Source: Romeriopsis navalis LEGE 11480 (GTDB taxonomy: Bacteria > Cyanobacteriota > Cyanobacteriia > Leptolyngbyales > Leptolyngbyaceae). Taken from it: a stretch of DNA of 47,327 bases. Positions 1 to 8,806 of this stretch are shown here, in pieces. The notes beneath the pieces are model-generated. The model saw only the letters and a program-made list of their open reading frames with translations. It was not told where the DNA came from and made no database searches. A program made the translations under genes and the position numbers. The DNA lies in contig NZ_JADEXQ010000048.1 in NCBI RefSeq assembly GCF_015207035.1, positions 1-47,327 on the forward strand, given 5' to 3'. Each line of letters opens with the position of its first letter. The first letter of the stretch is position 1.

Positions 1-504
1 GCCTACAACGCAGCTTCCGATTATCACCAACTGGGCATGGTGGCGCAGGAACAACGTGACTTTGATGCGGCGGTGCAGTACTACCAGAAAGCCTTGAAAA
101 TCTATGAAGATGCGGGGGACGCCTACAAAGCGGCTTCCGATTATCACCAACTAGGAATGGTGGCGCAGGAACAACGTGACTTTGATGCGGCGGTGCAGTA
201 CTACCAGAAAGCCTTGAAAATCTATGAAGATGCGGGGGACGCCTACAACGCGGCTGACGAGTATCACAACCTGGGAGTGGTGGCGCAGGAACAACGTGAC
301 TTTGATGCGGCAGTTTCCTATTATGCTCAGGCACTGTCAATCTTCTTCGAAACGAGCGATGAATATAAAATTGGATTTCCTTTGCGCCAGTTAGCGAAAC
401 TTTTCAACGAACTCGGTGAAACTCAATTCCTCACTATTTGGCGCACAAGCATCGGCGAAGACTGTCCTGAGGCACTTCTCACTGCTTTGAGGTCACAAGC
501 CTAG
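1..504 (+). CDS. TPR-repeat protein, C-terminal part (5' end outside window)
   Basis: The reading frame is open from base 1, so the true start lies upstream; the first internal ATG (37) is inside a repeat. Three consecutive 40-residue repeats (about 1-120, 121-240, 241-360) carry the TPR pattern of the nephrocystin/kinesin-light-chain type, with the recurring core DFDAAVQYYQKALKIYEDAG. Repeats 1 and 2 differ at only 4 of 120 bases. A non-repeat tail of about 48 residues ends the protein. TPR arrays act as protein-binding scaffolds. In cyanobacteria this repeat type often forms the sensor half of large multidomain proteins with NTPase (NB-ARC/NACHT), CHAT or kinase modules, but no such module is visible here, so function is unassigned. 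The small gene at 566 follows 61 bp downstream. Confidence 0.85.
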   Translation, partial: AYNAASDYHQLGMVAQEQRDFDAAVQYYQKALKIYEDAGDAYKAASDYHQLGMVAQEQRDFDAAVQYYQKALKIYEDAGDAYNAADEYHNLGVVAQEQRDFDAAVSYYAQALSIFFETSDEYKIGFPLRQLAKLFNELGETQFLTIWRTSIGEDCPEALLTALRSQA

Positions 505-565
505 TTCTGATAGGTTCAGCTCGCTCAAACCAAATCCCACCCAATTTATTCACCCCAGAAAACAC

Positions 566-994
566 ATGACTGACACCATTCTCACCTCCACCGAAATCAC
601 TAACCACCAGACCCTCCTCGCCGATAACCCTGCTGCCCTCACCGCCCTAAACACCCTCCAAACCCACAACGGCGACCTCGAAACCAGCTTCGCCGCTCTT
701 TGGCAAACCGCCCACCCCACCCAGATCTTCAACCCCGATCAACCCGACAAATCCCTGCTCCAAACCACCCTCAAAGTCCTCCGCCAAGAAATCTGCGGCG
801 ACGAAGGCTTTCGCGGCCAAGTCAAGGAATACACCAAAAACCCCGGCAACGCCACCTTCCTCTCCAGCCTCATCGTTTCCCTCACCGCGATTGCCCTCGC
901 CAACGGCATCCCTATGGACACAACTATCGCCACAATTGTCGTCCTCTGGATTCTCAAAGTCGGCTTAAACGTCGTCTGCGAATATACGGCTTAA
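566..994 (+). CDS. Small hypothetical protein with C-terminal hydrophobic hairpin
   Basis: 142 aa, ATG start. Residues 1-85 are soluble, Thr/Leu/Asn-rich and probably helical. A short charged stretch follows (CGDEGFRGQVKEYTKNPGN, about 88-106). Then come two closely spaced hydrophobic segments at about 107-122 and 125-141, separated by a Gly-Ile-Pro turn, suggesting a membrane hairpin or hydrophobic helical pair. I do not recognise a named family with certainty. I have an impression that similar short proteins accompany TPR/NTPase proteins in cyanobacteria, but that is recollection and inference. It lies 61 bp after the TPR gene on the same strand and may be co-transcribed with it. The coding strand is very C-rich and G-poor. 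Confidence 0.7.
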   Translation: MTDTILTSTEITNHQTLLADNPAALTALNTLQTHNGDLETSFAALWQTAHPTQIFNPDQPDKSLLQTTLKVLRQEICGDEGFRGQVKEYTKNPGNATFLSSLIVSLTAIALANGIPMDTTIATIVVLWILKVGLNVVCEYTA

Positions 995-1009
995 CCATAT
1001 TTAAAGCGC

Positions 1010-2167
1010 TTATACCAGCGCTACAATGCCTTTAACCAACCGCCCGATCCCTTCCACCGCGCTTTCTGGATCTAACGCCCCATAAGCCACCCGCAAATAG
1101 CAACCATCCACCATACCAAACGTCTCACCGGGAATCACCGCCACCTGGTATTCCCGCACCAGCCTTTCCGCCAAAGTCATCGCCGACATCGCCGTATCCA
1201 CCTTCAGGAAAAAGTAAAACGCCCCCTGTGCTTCTGGGATCAAACAACAATCTGACAATGGCGCTAGCAATCGTAAAACCGATTCTCTGACAGATTCAAT
1301 TTGATTAATTTTGTGATCACAATACAGCCTGCCAAACTGAAGTGCGCCTAGTGCAGCATATTGCGACACCACCGGCGGACAGATCAAAATCGTATCTTGA
1401 ATCTTCCGCACCGCTTCATGCAAATGTGCCGGAATCACCATATATCCAATCCGCCAACTGGCGAACCCATAGGCTTTCGATAAGCTAAACAGCGAAATCG
1501 TATGATTCGCACTACCCGAAAACGCACCCGGCGAAGTATGGCTAACCCCATAAGTAAAATAATCATAGGCTTCATCGCTCACGTGATAAATCCCTGCTTC
1601 CCGGCATAGCTGATTCACTGCGAGTAAGTCTTCACGCGGATACACCGCCCCAGTTGGATTATTCGGCGAAATTGTGACGATCGCCCTTGTCTTTTCCGTA
1701 ATCGCCGCTTTAATTTTGTCTAGTTGTAGTTGATAATCGCCATCCGTCGGCACCAGCACCGCCTGACAACTAGCCATCCCGATCGCCATTTCATGGTTGA
1801 AGTAGTAAGGCGTTTGCAGAATAATCTCATCACCCGGCTGCGTAATCGCCAACACCGTATTCACAAACGCCATATTGCTGCCTGCCGTCACAATAATCTG
1901 CTGCGCATCAGTGACAGGAATCTGATTATCCTGCTGGAGTTTACCCCTGATCGCCGCCTGCAATTCAGGGATGCCCTCAACCGCCTGATATTTGTGATTC
2001 TGGGGATGCTCAAAAGCTCGACTTATCGCCGTCATTGCCTCTGGGGGCGGCGCATAACTCACCACACCTTGCCCCAAAGAAATCGTGCCCGGCGTTTGGC
2101 GTATCCACTCACCAACGATCGGGATAATCGGTGACTGAATCGCCTGCATTCGAGAAATATGCTGCAT
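1010..2167 (-). CDS. Pyridoxal-phosphate-dependent aminotransferase (class I/II)
   Basis: 385 aa from the ATG at 2167. The frame continues upstream to a TTG at 2230, but that adds 21 residues that look unlike the family. Fold-type I aminotransferase signatures are present: the ISLGQG N-terminal motif, SPNNPTG (near residue 168), SDEAYD (near 198-203) and the Schiff-base lysine in SLSKAYGF (K231), followed by the phosphate-binding arginine in SWRIGY (R239). It should transfer an amino group between an amino acid and a 2-oxo acid in the cytoplasm, as in the aspartate/aromatic/arginine-pyruvate group. The exact substrate cannot be read from sequence. It is convergent with the small gene at 566 and lies downstream of the adenylate cyclase on the same strand. 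Confidence 0.9.
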   Translation of the reverse strand: MQHISRMQAIQSPIIPIVGEWIRQTPGTISLGQGVVSYAPPPEAMTAISRAFEHPQNHKYQAVEGIPELQAAIRGKLQQDNQIPVTDAQQIIVTAGSNMAFVNTVLAITQPGDEIILQTPYYFNHEMAIGMASCQAVLVPTDGDYQLQLDKIKAAITEKTRAIVTISPNNPTGAVYPREDLLAVNQLCREAGIYHVSDEAYDYFTYGVSHTSPGAFSGSANHTISLFSLSKAYGFASWRIGYMVIPAHLHEAVRKIQDTILICPPVVSQYAALGALQFGRLYCDHKINQIESVRESVLRLLAPLSDCCLIPEAQGAFYFFLKVDTAMSAMTLAERLVREYQVAVIPGETFGMVDGCYLRVAYGALDPESAVEGIGRLVKGIVALV

Positions 2168-2256
2168 TGTGAAAATCGGCTCATTGCGACGGTCACTTAT
2201 TAGCCTAACAGTCCAATCCTTGACCACCAATCATCCAGCAGCCTCAAGCAACGCCG

Positions 2257-3675
2257 TTACATCACGCTCGATGCCAAGGGCCGCATCTGTGCCTTGTGGG
2301 ATCGGAGCCAATAAGTCGTCATTTCCCCCTTCCCCTTAATCGGAATCGTCCCGCGCAAGTCACAGACAAACTCCTGCTGAATTTGTTGATAGGTTGACTC
2401 GCTGATATGAATTTCTCCTGGCTCACCATGGGATTCCATCCGACTAGCAATATTCACACTATCGCCCCACAGATCATAAATAAACTTCTTAATCCCAATC
2501 ACACCAGCAACTACCGGGCCGGTATTAATGCCAATCCGGATATTGAAGTTTTCATCCATCAATCGATTAATCTCTTGTAATTCTGCTTGCATTTCAATCG
2601 CCATCTTCGCGATCGATACAGCATGATTTGGATTCGGATTGGGCAATCCACCCACCACCATATAAGCATCCCCAATCGTCTTGATTTTCTCTAGGCCATT
2701 GCGCTCCGCGATCGCATCAAACCGCGAGAAAATTTCATTCAAACATCGGACCAAATCCTTCGGTGCCAAACGACTCGACAACTCTGTAAAACCAACAATA
2801 TCCGCAAATAACACCGTTGCTTCCGTGAAGCCATCGGCGATCGCTTCCGGTTTACGCTTTAACCGATTCGCAATCGGCTCCGGCAGAATATTCAGCAGCA
2901 ATTTTTCCGACTTTGCCTGCTCATGGGTCAGCTGTTGCAGCGACATTTCTAAAGCATGCAACGTTTCTTCCAACTTCCGAATCGCCGGACGAAAAATGAG
3001 TACCCCCTCTAAGATCAGGGTCCCGATCGTCAACGCAAGTAGTCCAAATTCCAGCATTCTCAACTGGGCCACACCCGCTTGGGCTTTATTGCCGTACCAT
3101 TGCAGAATTTCATCCACAATTTGATTAAACTCCGCTCCCGCTTTCAGCAAACGGGGGATTTGCAACCGGTTTGTACTATCGGGATTTTGGCGTAGCCGCT
3201 GGCGAAACTGTTGGCGCAAGGACTGATCCCCTTCCGCCGCTTGGCGTTCACGGGCTAACTCCGCCGTTTGTTTAGCCGTCGTGATAATTTCCTCCGACAG
3301 GGGCGTCAAGCGCGCGAATTGCGCATCAACTTCCTGCATCTCTTGAGCCGAAAGCGTCCGACTTAACCCCTCACGCAGTTCGGTACGTGTGCCCCGCCAA
3401 CGCTGCAGACTATCCTCGAGCATCAACAAAGCTTGTTCACGATTTGTCGGGCGGCTGAGCCGCACTGCCAACGTGGTCTTCAGCAATGTCTCGCACAGCG
3501 TTTGACGCTTTTGAGCGGCTGTCAACACAGCCACATCCGTCGCTTGACGGGCAATTTGCTTTTGGACAAAAACTTGACCGACAATCGACAGCAGCGCGAT
3601 CGCCGTCAGTGAAGCAATATAGAGTTTTGTGAAGCGACGACTCGCCCGTTTCGCAGAAGTAGCTTTAGCAGACAT
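2257..3675 (-). CDS. Membrane-bound class III adenylate cyclase
   Basis: 472 aa, ATG start. TM1 is at about residues 17-38, a helical extracytoplasmic region at about 40-205, TM2 at about 207-229, a short coiled linker, and the cyclase catalytic domain at about 283-460. Key residues are all present: metal-binding D292 (FADIVGF) and D336 (GDAYM), adenine-specifying K332 and D401 (YDLWGDS), and transition-state N408 and R412 (NIASRM). The K/D pair argues for ATP to cAMP rather than GTP. The sensory part, with AQKRQTLCETLLKTTLAV near residue 54, resembles the PilJ/type IV pilus-type helical sensor domain; this assignment is tentative. cAMP in cyanobacteria acts through CRP-type receptors on motility and other responses. 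Transcribed divergently from ycf23 across 223 bp. Confidence 0.92.
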   Translation of the reverse strand: MSAKATSAKRASRRFTKLYIASLTAIALLSIVGQVFVQKQIARQATDVAVLTAAQKRQTLCETLLKTTLAVRLSRPTNREQALLMLEDSLQRWRGTRTELREGLSRTLSAQEMQEVDAQFARLTPLSEEIITTAKQTAELARERQAAEGDQSLRQQFRQRLRQNPDSTNRLQIPRLLKAGAEFNQIVDEILQWYGNKAQAGVAQLRMLEFGLLALTIGTLILEGVLIFRPAIRKLEETLHALEMSLQQLTHEQAKSEKLLLNILPEPIANRLKRKPEAIADGFTEATVLFADIVGFTELSSRLAPKDLVRCLNEIFSRFDAIAERNGLEKIKTIGDAYMVVGGLPNPNPNHAVSIAKMAIEMQAELQEINRLMDENFNIRIGINTGPVVAGVIGIKKFIYDLWGDSVNIASRMESHGEPGEIHISESTYQQIQQEFVCDLRGTIPIKGKGEMTTYWLRSHKAQMRPLASSVM

Positions 3676-3898
3676 AAATTCAGCAACTAGAAGATAAGAC
3701 CAAACACGTAGCGCAAGTTGGTTTGATGCATACTTCGATTCCCTGCCAAGCCTAGGATGCCCGCGATCGCGATTAAGCCAACCTCCAGAGGAAAATTTAG
3801 CGCGTCACAACTGGCTAGATTCCAAGCCCCCTATCGCTTTAGAATAGTTTCACGCTTTCGAATACAAAGCGGCTAAGTTTTTATCTTGGGCAGATTTT

Positions 3899-4639
3899 AT
3901 GACGATTCTCTCCACGCTCCAACGTGCATTTGAGCAAAAGAACGCGCTGAAGGTGATCAGCGGGTTGCATAACTTCGATCGCGACAATGTAGCAGCGGTG
4001 GTCAAGGCCGCAGAAATCGGCGGTGCCACCTTCGTCGATATTGCTGCCGATGCAGACTTGATTCGGATGGCGAAACAACTCACACAATTACCCATTTGTG
4101 TCTCGGCGGTTGAGCCAGAAAAATTTGTCATGGCCGTTGCCGCTGGTGCCGACATGATCGAAATCGGTAACTTTGATAGCTTCTACGCGCAAGGCCGTCG
4201 CTTTGAAGCTCCCGAAGTCTTAGAACTGACTCAATCAACTCGGGCATTACTCCCCAATGTGCTGCTTTCCGTGACTGTGCCGCACATTTTGGCCTTAGAT
4301 GAGCAAGTTGCTTTGGCCGAAGCCCTGGTCAACGCTGGCGCCGATATTATTCAAACTGAAGGTGGCACAAGCGCGGCACCTGTTAGTCCTGGCGTATTAG
4401 GCTTAATTGAAAAGGCCGCACCGACTTTAGCCGCTGCTCACGAGATTTCCCACGCGGTTGATGTGCCGGTACTCTGCGCTTCCGGGATCTCCAGTGCCAC
4501 TGCTCCCTTGGCGATCGCCTCGGGTGCCGCTGGCGTGGGTGTCGGTTCAGCGATTAACAAACTCGATAACGAATTGGCCATGATTGCGGCAGTCCGCGCG
4601 ATCGTCGAGTCGATGCACACGAGCCAAGTGCGCGTGTAA
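3899..4639 (+). CDS. ycf23: Ycf23/DUF561 TIM-barrel-like protein
   Basis: 246 aa, ATG start. The sequence matches the Ycf23 family found in cyanobacteria and red-algal plastids: an opening LKVISGLHNFDRDNV segment, a GGATFVDIAAD segment, then GADMIEIGNFDSFYAQGR and a Gly-rich C-terminal phosphate-type loop (GAAGVGVGSAIN). The alternating beta-alpha pattern with AGAD and GxGS motifs suggests a TIM barrel. No enzymatic activity is established for the family that I can name. It is a single-gene unit: divergent from the cyclase gene and closed by a strong intrinsic terminator 24 bp downstream. Confidence 0.9.
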   Translation: MTILSTLQRAFEQKNALKVISGLHNFDRDNVAAVVKAAEIGGATFVDIAADADLIRMAKQLTQLPICVSAVEPEKFVMAVAAGADMIEIGNFDSFYAQGRRFEAPEVLELTQSTRALLPNVLLSVTVPHILALDEQVALAEALVNAGADIIQTEGGTSAAPVSPGVLGLIEKAAPTLAAAHEISHAVDVPVLCASGISSATAPLAIASGAAGVGVGSAINKLDNELAMIAAVRAIVESMHTSQVRV

Positions 4640-4662
4640 TCCACACACACTCTATTTAAACC

Positions 4663-4697
4663 AAAAATCGCCGCTCCGAGGAGCGGCGATTTTTTTA
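4663..4697 (+). terminator. Intrinsic terminator after ycf23
   Basis: A GC-rich stem (ATCGCCGCTC pairing with GAGCGGCGAT, loop CGAG) is flanked by A5 on the left and T7 on the right. The symmetric A and T tracts mean it could also stop transcription from the convergent DUF4870 gene, making it bidirectional. Confidence 0.9.
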
Positions 4698-4714
4698 AGT
4701 CACATCGACTGAAT

Positions 4715-5080
4715 TTAAAAAATGTGGAGAATTAACGGATAACGGAATGGCTCATCCGGATTCGCTAAGGCATTCATCACTGCCAGAACCGTCATCGTTG
4801 AGACCCAAAGGAAGCCAATACCGCCAGCCAGCCAGCCCAGCAGTCCCAGCGTCAAGAAGGACGGAATCGCCAGTAACACTGCAGCAACTGCTCCCATAAT
4901 CCAAACACTCAGGTGGAAGTTAATCGATTCTTTCGCATTGGCCTTAACGACGGGGTCATCGGAAATAAACAAGATCGAAAGTGGAACCCCGATCGATGCA
5001 AATGTCCAACTAAAGAAAATCGCAACGTGCGAAATGGTGGAGAGCAGTCGGCGCTTATCAGCGGTTTCTGTCGTTTGCAT
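4715..5080 (-). CDS. DUF4870 family small membrane protein
   Basis: 121 aa, ATG start, with a GAGG Shine-Dalgarno-like sequence about 10 bases upstream. It has the DUF4870 (Tic20-like) layout: an N-terminal SHVAIFFSWTFASIGVPLSI membrane segment, the conserved KANAKESINFHLSVWI motif, two further hydrophobic segments (about 60-100), and a C-terminal proline-containing tail (YPLIL). Function is unknown for the family; the protein is expected in the cytoplasmic or thylakoid membrane. It converges on ycf23, with the shared bidirectional terminator between them. Confidence 0.9.
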   Translation of the reverse strand: MQTTETADKRRLLSTISHVAIFFSWTFASIGVPLSILFISDDPVVKANAKESINFHLSVWIMGAVAAVLLAIPSFLTLGLLGWLAGGIGFLWVSTMTVLAVMNALANPDEPFRYPLILHIF

Positions 5081-5211
5081 GGGTTATGTCCTCACTTCTT
5101 CTTGCTTGAATATCGTATTTCTTCGACACTTAATATAGTACGACCACCACCCGGTTTGTTGTAGGGAAGTTAACCGTAATATACAGGGGGGATAAACCCG
5201 CTATCGCGCTA

Positions 5212-6510
5212 TTAGGAATCTGATCGGCGGGTCTTGGGCGTTAAGGAAATGCCCCAAATTGCCGCCAAAATCAACCATTGCAGCGTGTTGATCCGTGCAT
5301 CAAACAAGGTCACATCCAACAGACTGAACAAACTACAGGCTAAAAATGCCACGACATAGGTAAAGATCACAATCTGATCACCCCGATCGACCGCCTGCCG
5401 AAACCGCTGCACCCCCATATACAAAATCCAACCGATCAAACCGTAAAACAGCACTGTCGCCGGGACGCCCATCTCCGCCGATAGCATCAAGGGCAAATTA
5501 TGAGGATGCCCCACAAAAAAGCCGGTTGCATCTTGATACAGCGCCGAAAAATTCCGTAGCCCCCACCCCGAAAACGGGCGCTGCTGAATCATATTCCAAG
5601 CAAATTCCCACTGTGTGGTCCGTAGTGACGCCAGCGGTCGCACAAACATATCGTCATTCACCCGCGCCCAAATGGCTTCCGGTACTACCGTCCGAAACCA
5701 AGTACTCAAAGGCGGCGGGGCGTAGGATGCTTCCAATACCGCAATCACCAACCACATCACCAACGCACCCACCCAGCGCCAACCAATATAAGTGGCAAAC
5801 GTGACGATCAGCCCCAGCGCCAATACCCAAGCATTGCGGGAGTTAGTTAAGAAAATACCGACCAGATTCAGCCCCGCGATCCCACTCAAAAGCAGCATCA
5901 GAATCACTGAGCGTCTAGTTTTCCATTGCTCAATTAATAGCCCCAACGTTAGCGTTAGTGTCGTCACAAAGTAACTCGCCAACACCGTCGCATAGTAAAA
6001 GAGCGATGACATCCGCCCCAACGGCTCCCCACCTTTGGCGATCGTCCAGTCCAACAAAATCCCACTAGAGCCATCGATTGACAAAAACTTCCAGTGAAAA
6101 TACCACTTCAGAAATAACTGCCCCCAACCCAAAACCACAATGATTACCGACGGCGAGATAATAATCCAAGCCAAGCGGCGCAATTGTTCCGGCGTCTGAA
6201 TCAACCGACTCTGGGCAATAAACACCACAAAAAACGGTAAAAAATTAAATAATCCCCCAAACGCGGCCCCATTATTCTCCGCAAACAGCGCAATAATCAC
6301 CATCCAGCAGCCCAGCAGCAGCAGCGCCTGATTCACAAAGTTCTGGACAAGCTGGTTGGCATAACTTTTCCACAACGTCAGCGAAGTCACTAAAATCGTG
6401 ACACAACCAACCAGGGTATTAATTGGCATCAAGAGTACAGCCCACTGCATCACATTCCAGTGACGCCGGAGGTTGGGATCGGGGTGAGACTGAAAAAAGC
6501 GAAGTCGCAC
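5212..6510 (-). CDS. O-antigen ligase / IctB-like polytopic membrane protein
   Basis: 432 aa, ATG start. About ten hydrophobic segments span the protein, with a large loop near residues 245-310 holding the Wzy_C-type signature: NSRNAW, then WGLRNF and FVGHPHNLPLMLSAEMGVP. The GHPHN segment is typical of O-antigen ligase/polymerase-like proteins and of cyanobacterial IctB. IctB was once proposed as an inorganic-carbon transporter; the fold points to glycan ligation or polymerisation. The protein sits in the cytoplasmic membrane and probably acts on lipid-linked saccharides. I cannot separate IctB from another Wzy/WaaL-type ligase without alignment. The coding strand ends 131 bp before the DUF4870 start. 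Confidence 0.85.
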   Translation of the reverse strand: MRLRFFQSHPDPNLRRHWNVMQWAVLLMPINTLVGCVTILVTSLTLWKSYANQLVQNFVNQALLLLGCWMVIIALFAENNGAAFGGLFNFLPFFVVFIAQSRLIQTPEQLRRLAWIIISPSVIIVVLGWGQLFLKWYFHWKFLSIDGSSGILLDWTIAKGGEPLGRMSSLFYYATVLASYFVTTLTLTLGLLIEQWKTRRSVILMLLLSGIAGLNLVGIFLTNSRNAWVLALGLIVTFATYIGWRWVGALVMWLVIAVLEASYAPPPLSTWFRTVVPEAIWARVNDDMFVRPLASLRTTQWEFAWNMIQQRPFSGWGLRNFSALYQDATGFFVGHPHNLPLMLSAEMGVPATVLFYGLIGWILYMGVQRFRQAVDRGDQIVIFTYVVAFLACSLFSLLDVTLFDARINTLQWLILAAIWGISLTPKTRRSDS

Positions 6511-6586
6511 AGCAGCAGCGGGAAAGTCGAAAGTTCAGCCTTGATTTTACGGCCTTGAGGGACTAATCCCGCGCGGCACCGCTCAA

Positions 6587-7483
6587 CTAAGCGGCTTCAG
6601 CAGCTTCCAGTCGTGTCAGCCGGATCTGGGCTAACGCAAAAACCGTGGGGATCACCCGTGCGTAATTCGTCGAGATACTACGCCAGCCAAGATCCGCAAA
6701 AAATAAAGTCCACATTGCCGGACCAATAAAGGCAAAGGCCGATCGAGCCGCCCCATAACGGGCCAAATTCGTTGCCATGCCCTGCTGTGCCGTCTTCATC
6801 GCAAACAAACTATGGAATTGGCCCAACGCCGCTAGCCCCCCCCGTTGCACTGTCTGTCGCGCCACCTCATATCGCGCAAAATGTAGCGCAAACTGCTGAG
6901 CAATCATCCGCAGTACGAAGGGTCGCATTAAGGAGCTAATGGCGATCGCACTTCCGCCCTTCAGCACCAAACTCATCGGATCCTTCACCAATGCCTCAGG
7001 AATCCGCTGGGCTAAGTCACTACTCGCAATCACCACTTGGATTTCGGTATTTAGTTCTTGCTGCTGTTTCGCTGGCATTTTCTGCCAAGCGCGTTCGAGT
7101 AAATGCAGGAAAATCTCCGACTCTAATTGGGTCGCATTCATATCGCTGTAGTACGGCAAGCGCAAATGCCGACAAACCTGCACCAAGATTTGCCGATAGG
7201 AAACTTCCTCCGTTCGCCGTTGCAACACCGTGATCCCATCGGCCGCCAAGAATCGGAAGCGATCTTCCAGCGAATCCAGCCATTCAGCATAGGGTAGGCT
7301 TTGGACATCTAGCGGATCCACTTTATTGACATAATCGATCGGATTAAATTTAGGTCGAAAGAGAATATCAGTCAGCTCGCGTAATTCCGCTTCGGTTGCC
7401 AGCTCCAGGGCAGTCCGCAAATCATCATCCGACAACGTGGCAACAGGCATTCGGCTGAGAGTTGTTCGATCGTCCACGGCCAA
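6587..7483 (-). CDS. YaaW-like (UPF0174) protein
   Basis: 298 aa, start near 7483. The N-terminal part has the family-like pattern LSDDDLRTALELATEAELRE followed by FRPKFNPIDYVN and RFRFLAADGITVL. The middle is a helical region (SYRQILVQVCRHLRLPY, ESEIFLHLLERAW). The C-terminal half has two hydrophobic stretches (about 175-195 and 245-270) around Ala/Gly-rich segments. I assign it to the YaaW family from this pattern. No biochemical role is established. It is divergent from the flavoprotein gene at 7587 across about 100 bp and lies in the same direction as the O-antigen-ligase-like gene 76 bp downstream. Confidence 0.7.
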   Translation of the reverse strand: MAVDDRTTLSRMPVATLSDDDLRTALELATEAELRELTDILFRPKFNPIDYVNKVDPLDVQSLPYAEWLDSLEDRFRFLAADGITVLQRRTEEVSYRQILVQVCRHLRLPYYSDMNATQLESEIFLHLLERAWQKMPAKQQQELNTEIQVVIASSDLAQRIPEALVKDPMSLVLKGGSAIAISSLMRPFVLRMIAQQFALHFARYEVARQTVQRGGLAALGQFHSLFAMKTAQQGMATNLARYGAARSAFAFIGPAMWTLFFADLGWRSISTNYARVIPTVFALAQIRLTRLEAAEAA

Positions 7484-7586
7484 TTACTCTTCGTAGGGTG
7501 CAACTGGGAATAATTCTAACGAAAAATTTGCTTTAGCATAGAGGTTCTAACCGCTTAATCAGGATCATTACGTAGGCAGTCAAAAT

Positions 7587-8597
7587 ATGCGGAAAGTTGA
7601 GATTGCGATCGTCGGTGCCGGCATTGCAGGTCTGAGCTGCGCCCGAAAATTGCAGCAGGCGGGGCATGAAGTGATCATCGTCGATAAATCACGGGGCTTA
7701 GGTGGACGACTTGCCACGCGTCGATTGGCCGGCACCCATGCCGATCATGGAGTCTGTTATATCAAGCCCAAGGGTGACGCATTTATACAACTGATTAAGG
7801 AATTGCAGGCGCATCAGATCATCCACCCTTGGACTGACGGCATCCACCGCTGCAATCAAGCGGGGCATCTTCACCCCCCGGCGCAACGATCGACGTATTA
7901 TGTCGCCGCCCAAGGGGCAACCACGATCGCGAAATATCTCGCCCAAGATATTGAAGTGATTCATGATCAAAGAGTCACATCACTAACGCCAATTGAAAAC
8001 GCATGGCAACTTCAATCAAAAGACGCAACACTCGAGCTAACTGCAAGCAACGTAATCATTGCAATTCCAGCCCCGCAAGCAGTTGATTTAGTGCAATATA
8101 TTGCAGGATTTGACGCAGCTTGTTTAAACAAGTTAAAGGCTGTCGAGTTTTCCGCTTCGATTACCGCAATCGCCACTTATCCAGCATCTTTCCAAGCCAC
8201 CGCACAGCAAACACCATGGCAAGGCATCCAATACATTGACCATCGCGATCTGAGCTGGATCGGCCTCGACAGTTCAAAACAAATTAATCCACCAAAACCG
8301 ACAGTTATTGTGCAAAGTAGTGCGAAGTTTGCCGATCGTTATTTTGAGGCCGAAGATCGCCAGTCGATTGGCCAAAAGCTCCTCGATCGGGCGGCCGAAT
8401 TAGCCCCCTGGATTGCCCAACCGGAAGAACTGCAAGTACATCGCTGGCGCTATGCTTTTGCCACCAATCCATTCGACGAACGATTTCTCGAAGCTCATGC
8501 CCATGCACCGTTGTACTTTTGTGGAGATTGGTGCGGGGGCGATCGGGTAGAGGCAGCTTATCTGTCAGGTGAAGCTCTCAGCCAGTCAATTATATAA
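7587..8597 (+). CDS. Renalase-like FAD-dependent oxidoreductase
   Basis: 336 aa, ATG start. The N-terminus carries the Rossmann dinucleotide motif (VGAGIAGLSCARKL, residues 8-21) followed by VDKSRGLGGRLATRR, which is characteristic of renalase and related amine-oxidase-like flavoproteins. The C-terminal FAD motif is YFCGDWCGGDRVEAAYLSG. Length matches the family (about 330-340 aa). The enzyme probably oxidises a reduced nicotinamide or a small metabolite with FAD in the cytoplasm; the physiological substrate is not evident. Single-gene unit; purL begins about 210 bp downstream with its own promoter. Confidence 0.88.
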   Translation: MRKVEIAIVGAGIAGLSCARKLQQAGHEVIIVDKSRGLGGRLATRRLAGTHADHGVCYIKPKGDAFIQLIKELQAHQIIHPWTDGIHRCNQAGHLHPPAQRSTYYVAAQGATTIAKYLAQDIEVIHDQRVTSLTPIENAWQLQSKDATLELTASNVIIAIPAPQAVDLVQYIAGFDAACLNKLKAVEFSASITAIATYPASFQATAQQTPWQGIQYIDHRDLSWIGLDSSKQINPPKPTVIVQSSAKFADRYFEAEDRQSIGQKLLDRAAELAPWIAQPEELQVHRWRYAFATNPFDERFLEAHAHAPLYFCGDWCGGDRVEAAYLSGEALSQSII

Positions 8598-8770
8598 TTC
8601 TCAATCCCCAACTGTCGTCATCTCATTCACCTCACGCAACCAGCCATTTAAATCTGCGTCTATGACAAAGCAAAGGCTTTAAAAGTCAGCATCGTGAGTC
8701 ACTCACTAAGCTAAGTTGCCGAGAAATTATCGGATTACCAGGACATCCCAAAACCTGTCCCACGATTCCC

Positions 8771-8776
8771 TATAAT
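8771..8776 (+). promoter_or_regulatory. Candidate -10 element of purL
   Basis: A perfect TATAAT sits 30 bp before the purL ATG, giving a short leader of about 24 bases. No matching -35 hexamer is visible at 16-18 bp, so activator dependence or a weak -35 is possible. Confidence 0.45.
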
Positions 8777-8806
8777 GTTTCTCTGTTCTGATCCAGCAAG
8801 CCACCC

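Noticed and set aside
1-360. Tandem 120-bp repeats considered as a CRISPR or satellite
   Set aside because: The units are in-frame coding TPRs with no spacer between them.
1730-2134. 134-codon frame opposite the aminotransferase
   Set aside because: His/Arg-rich antisense shadow of a well-supported gene.
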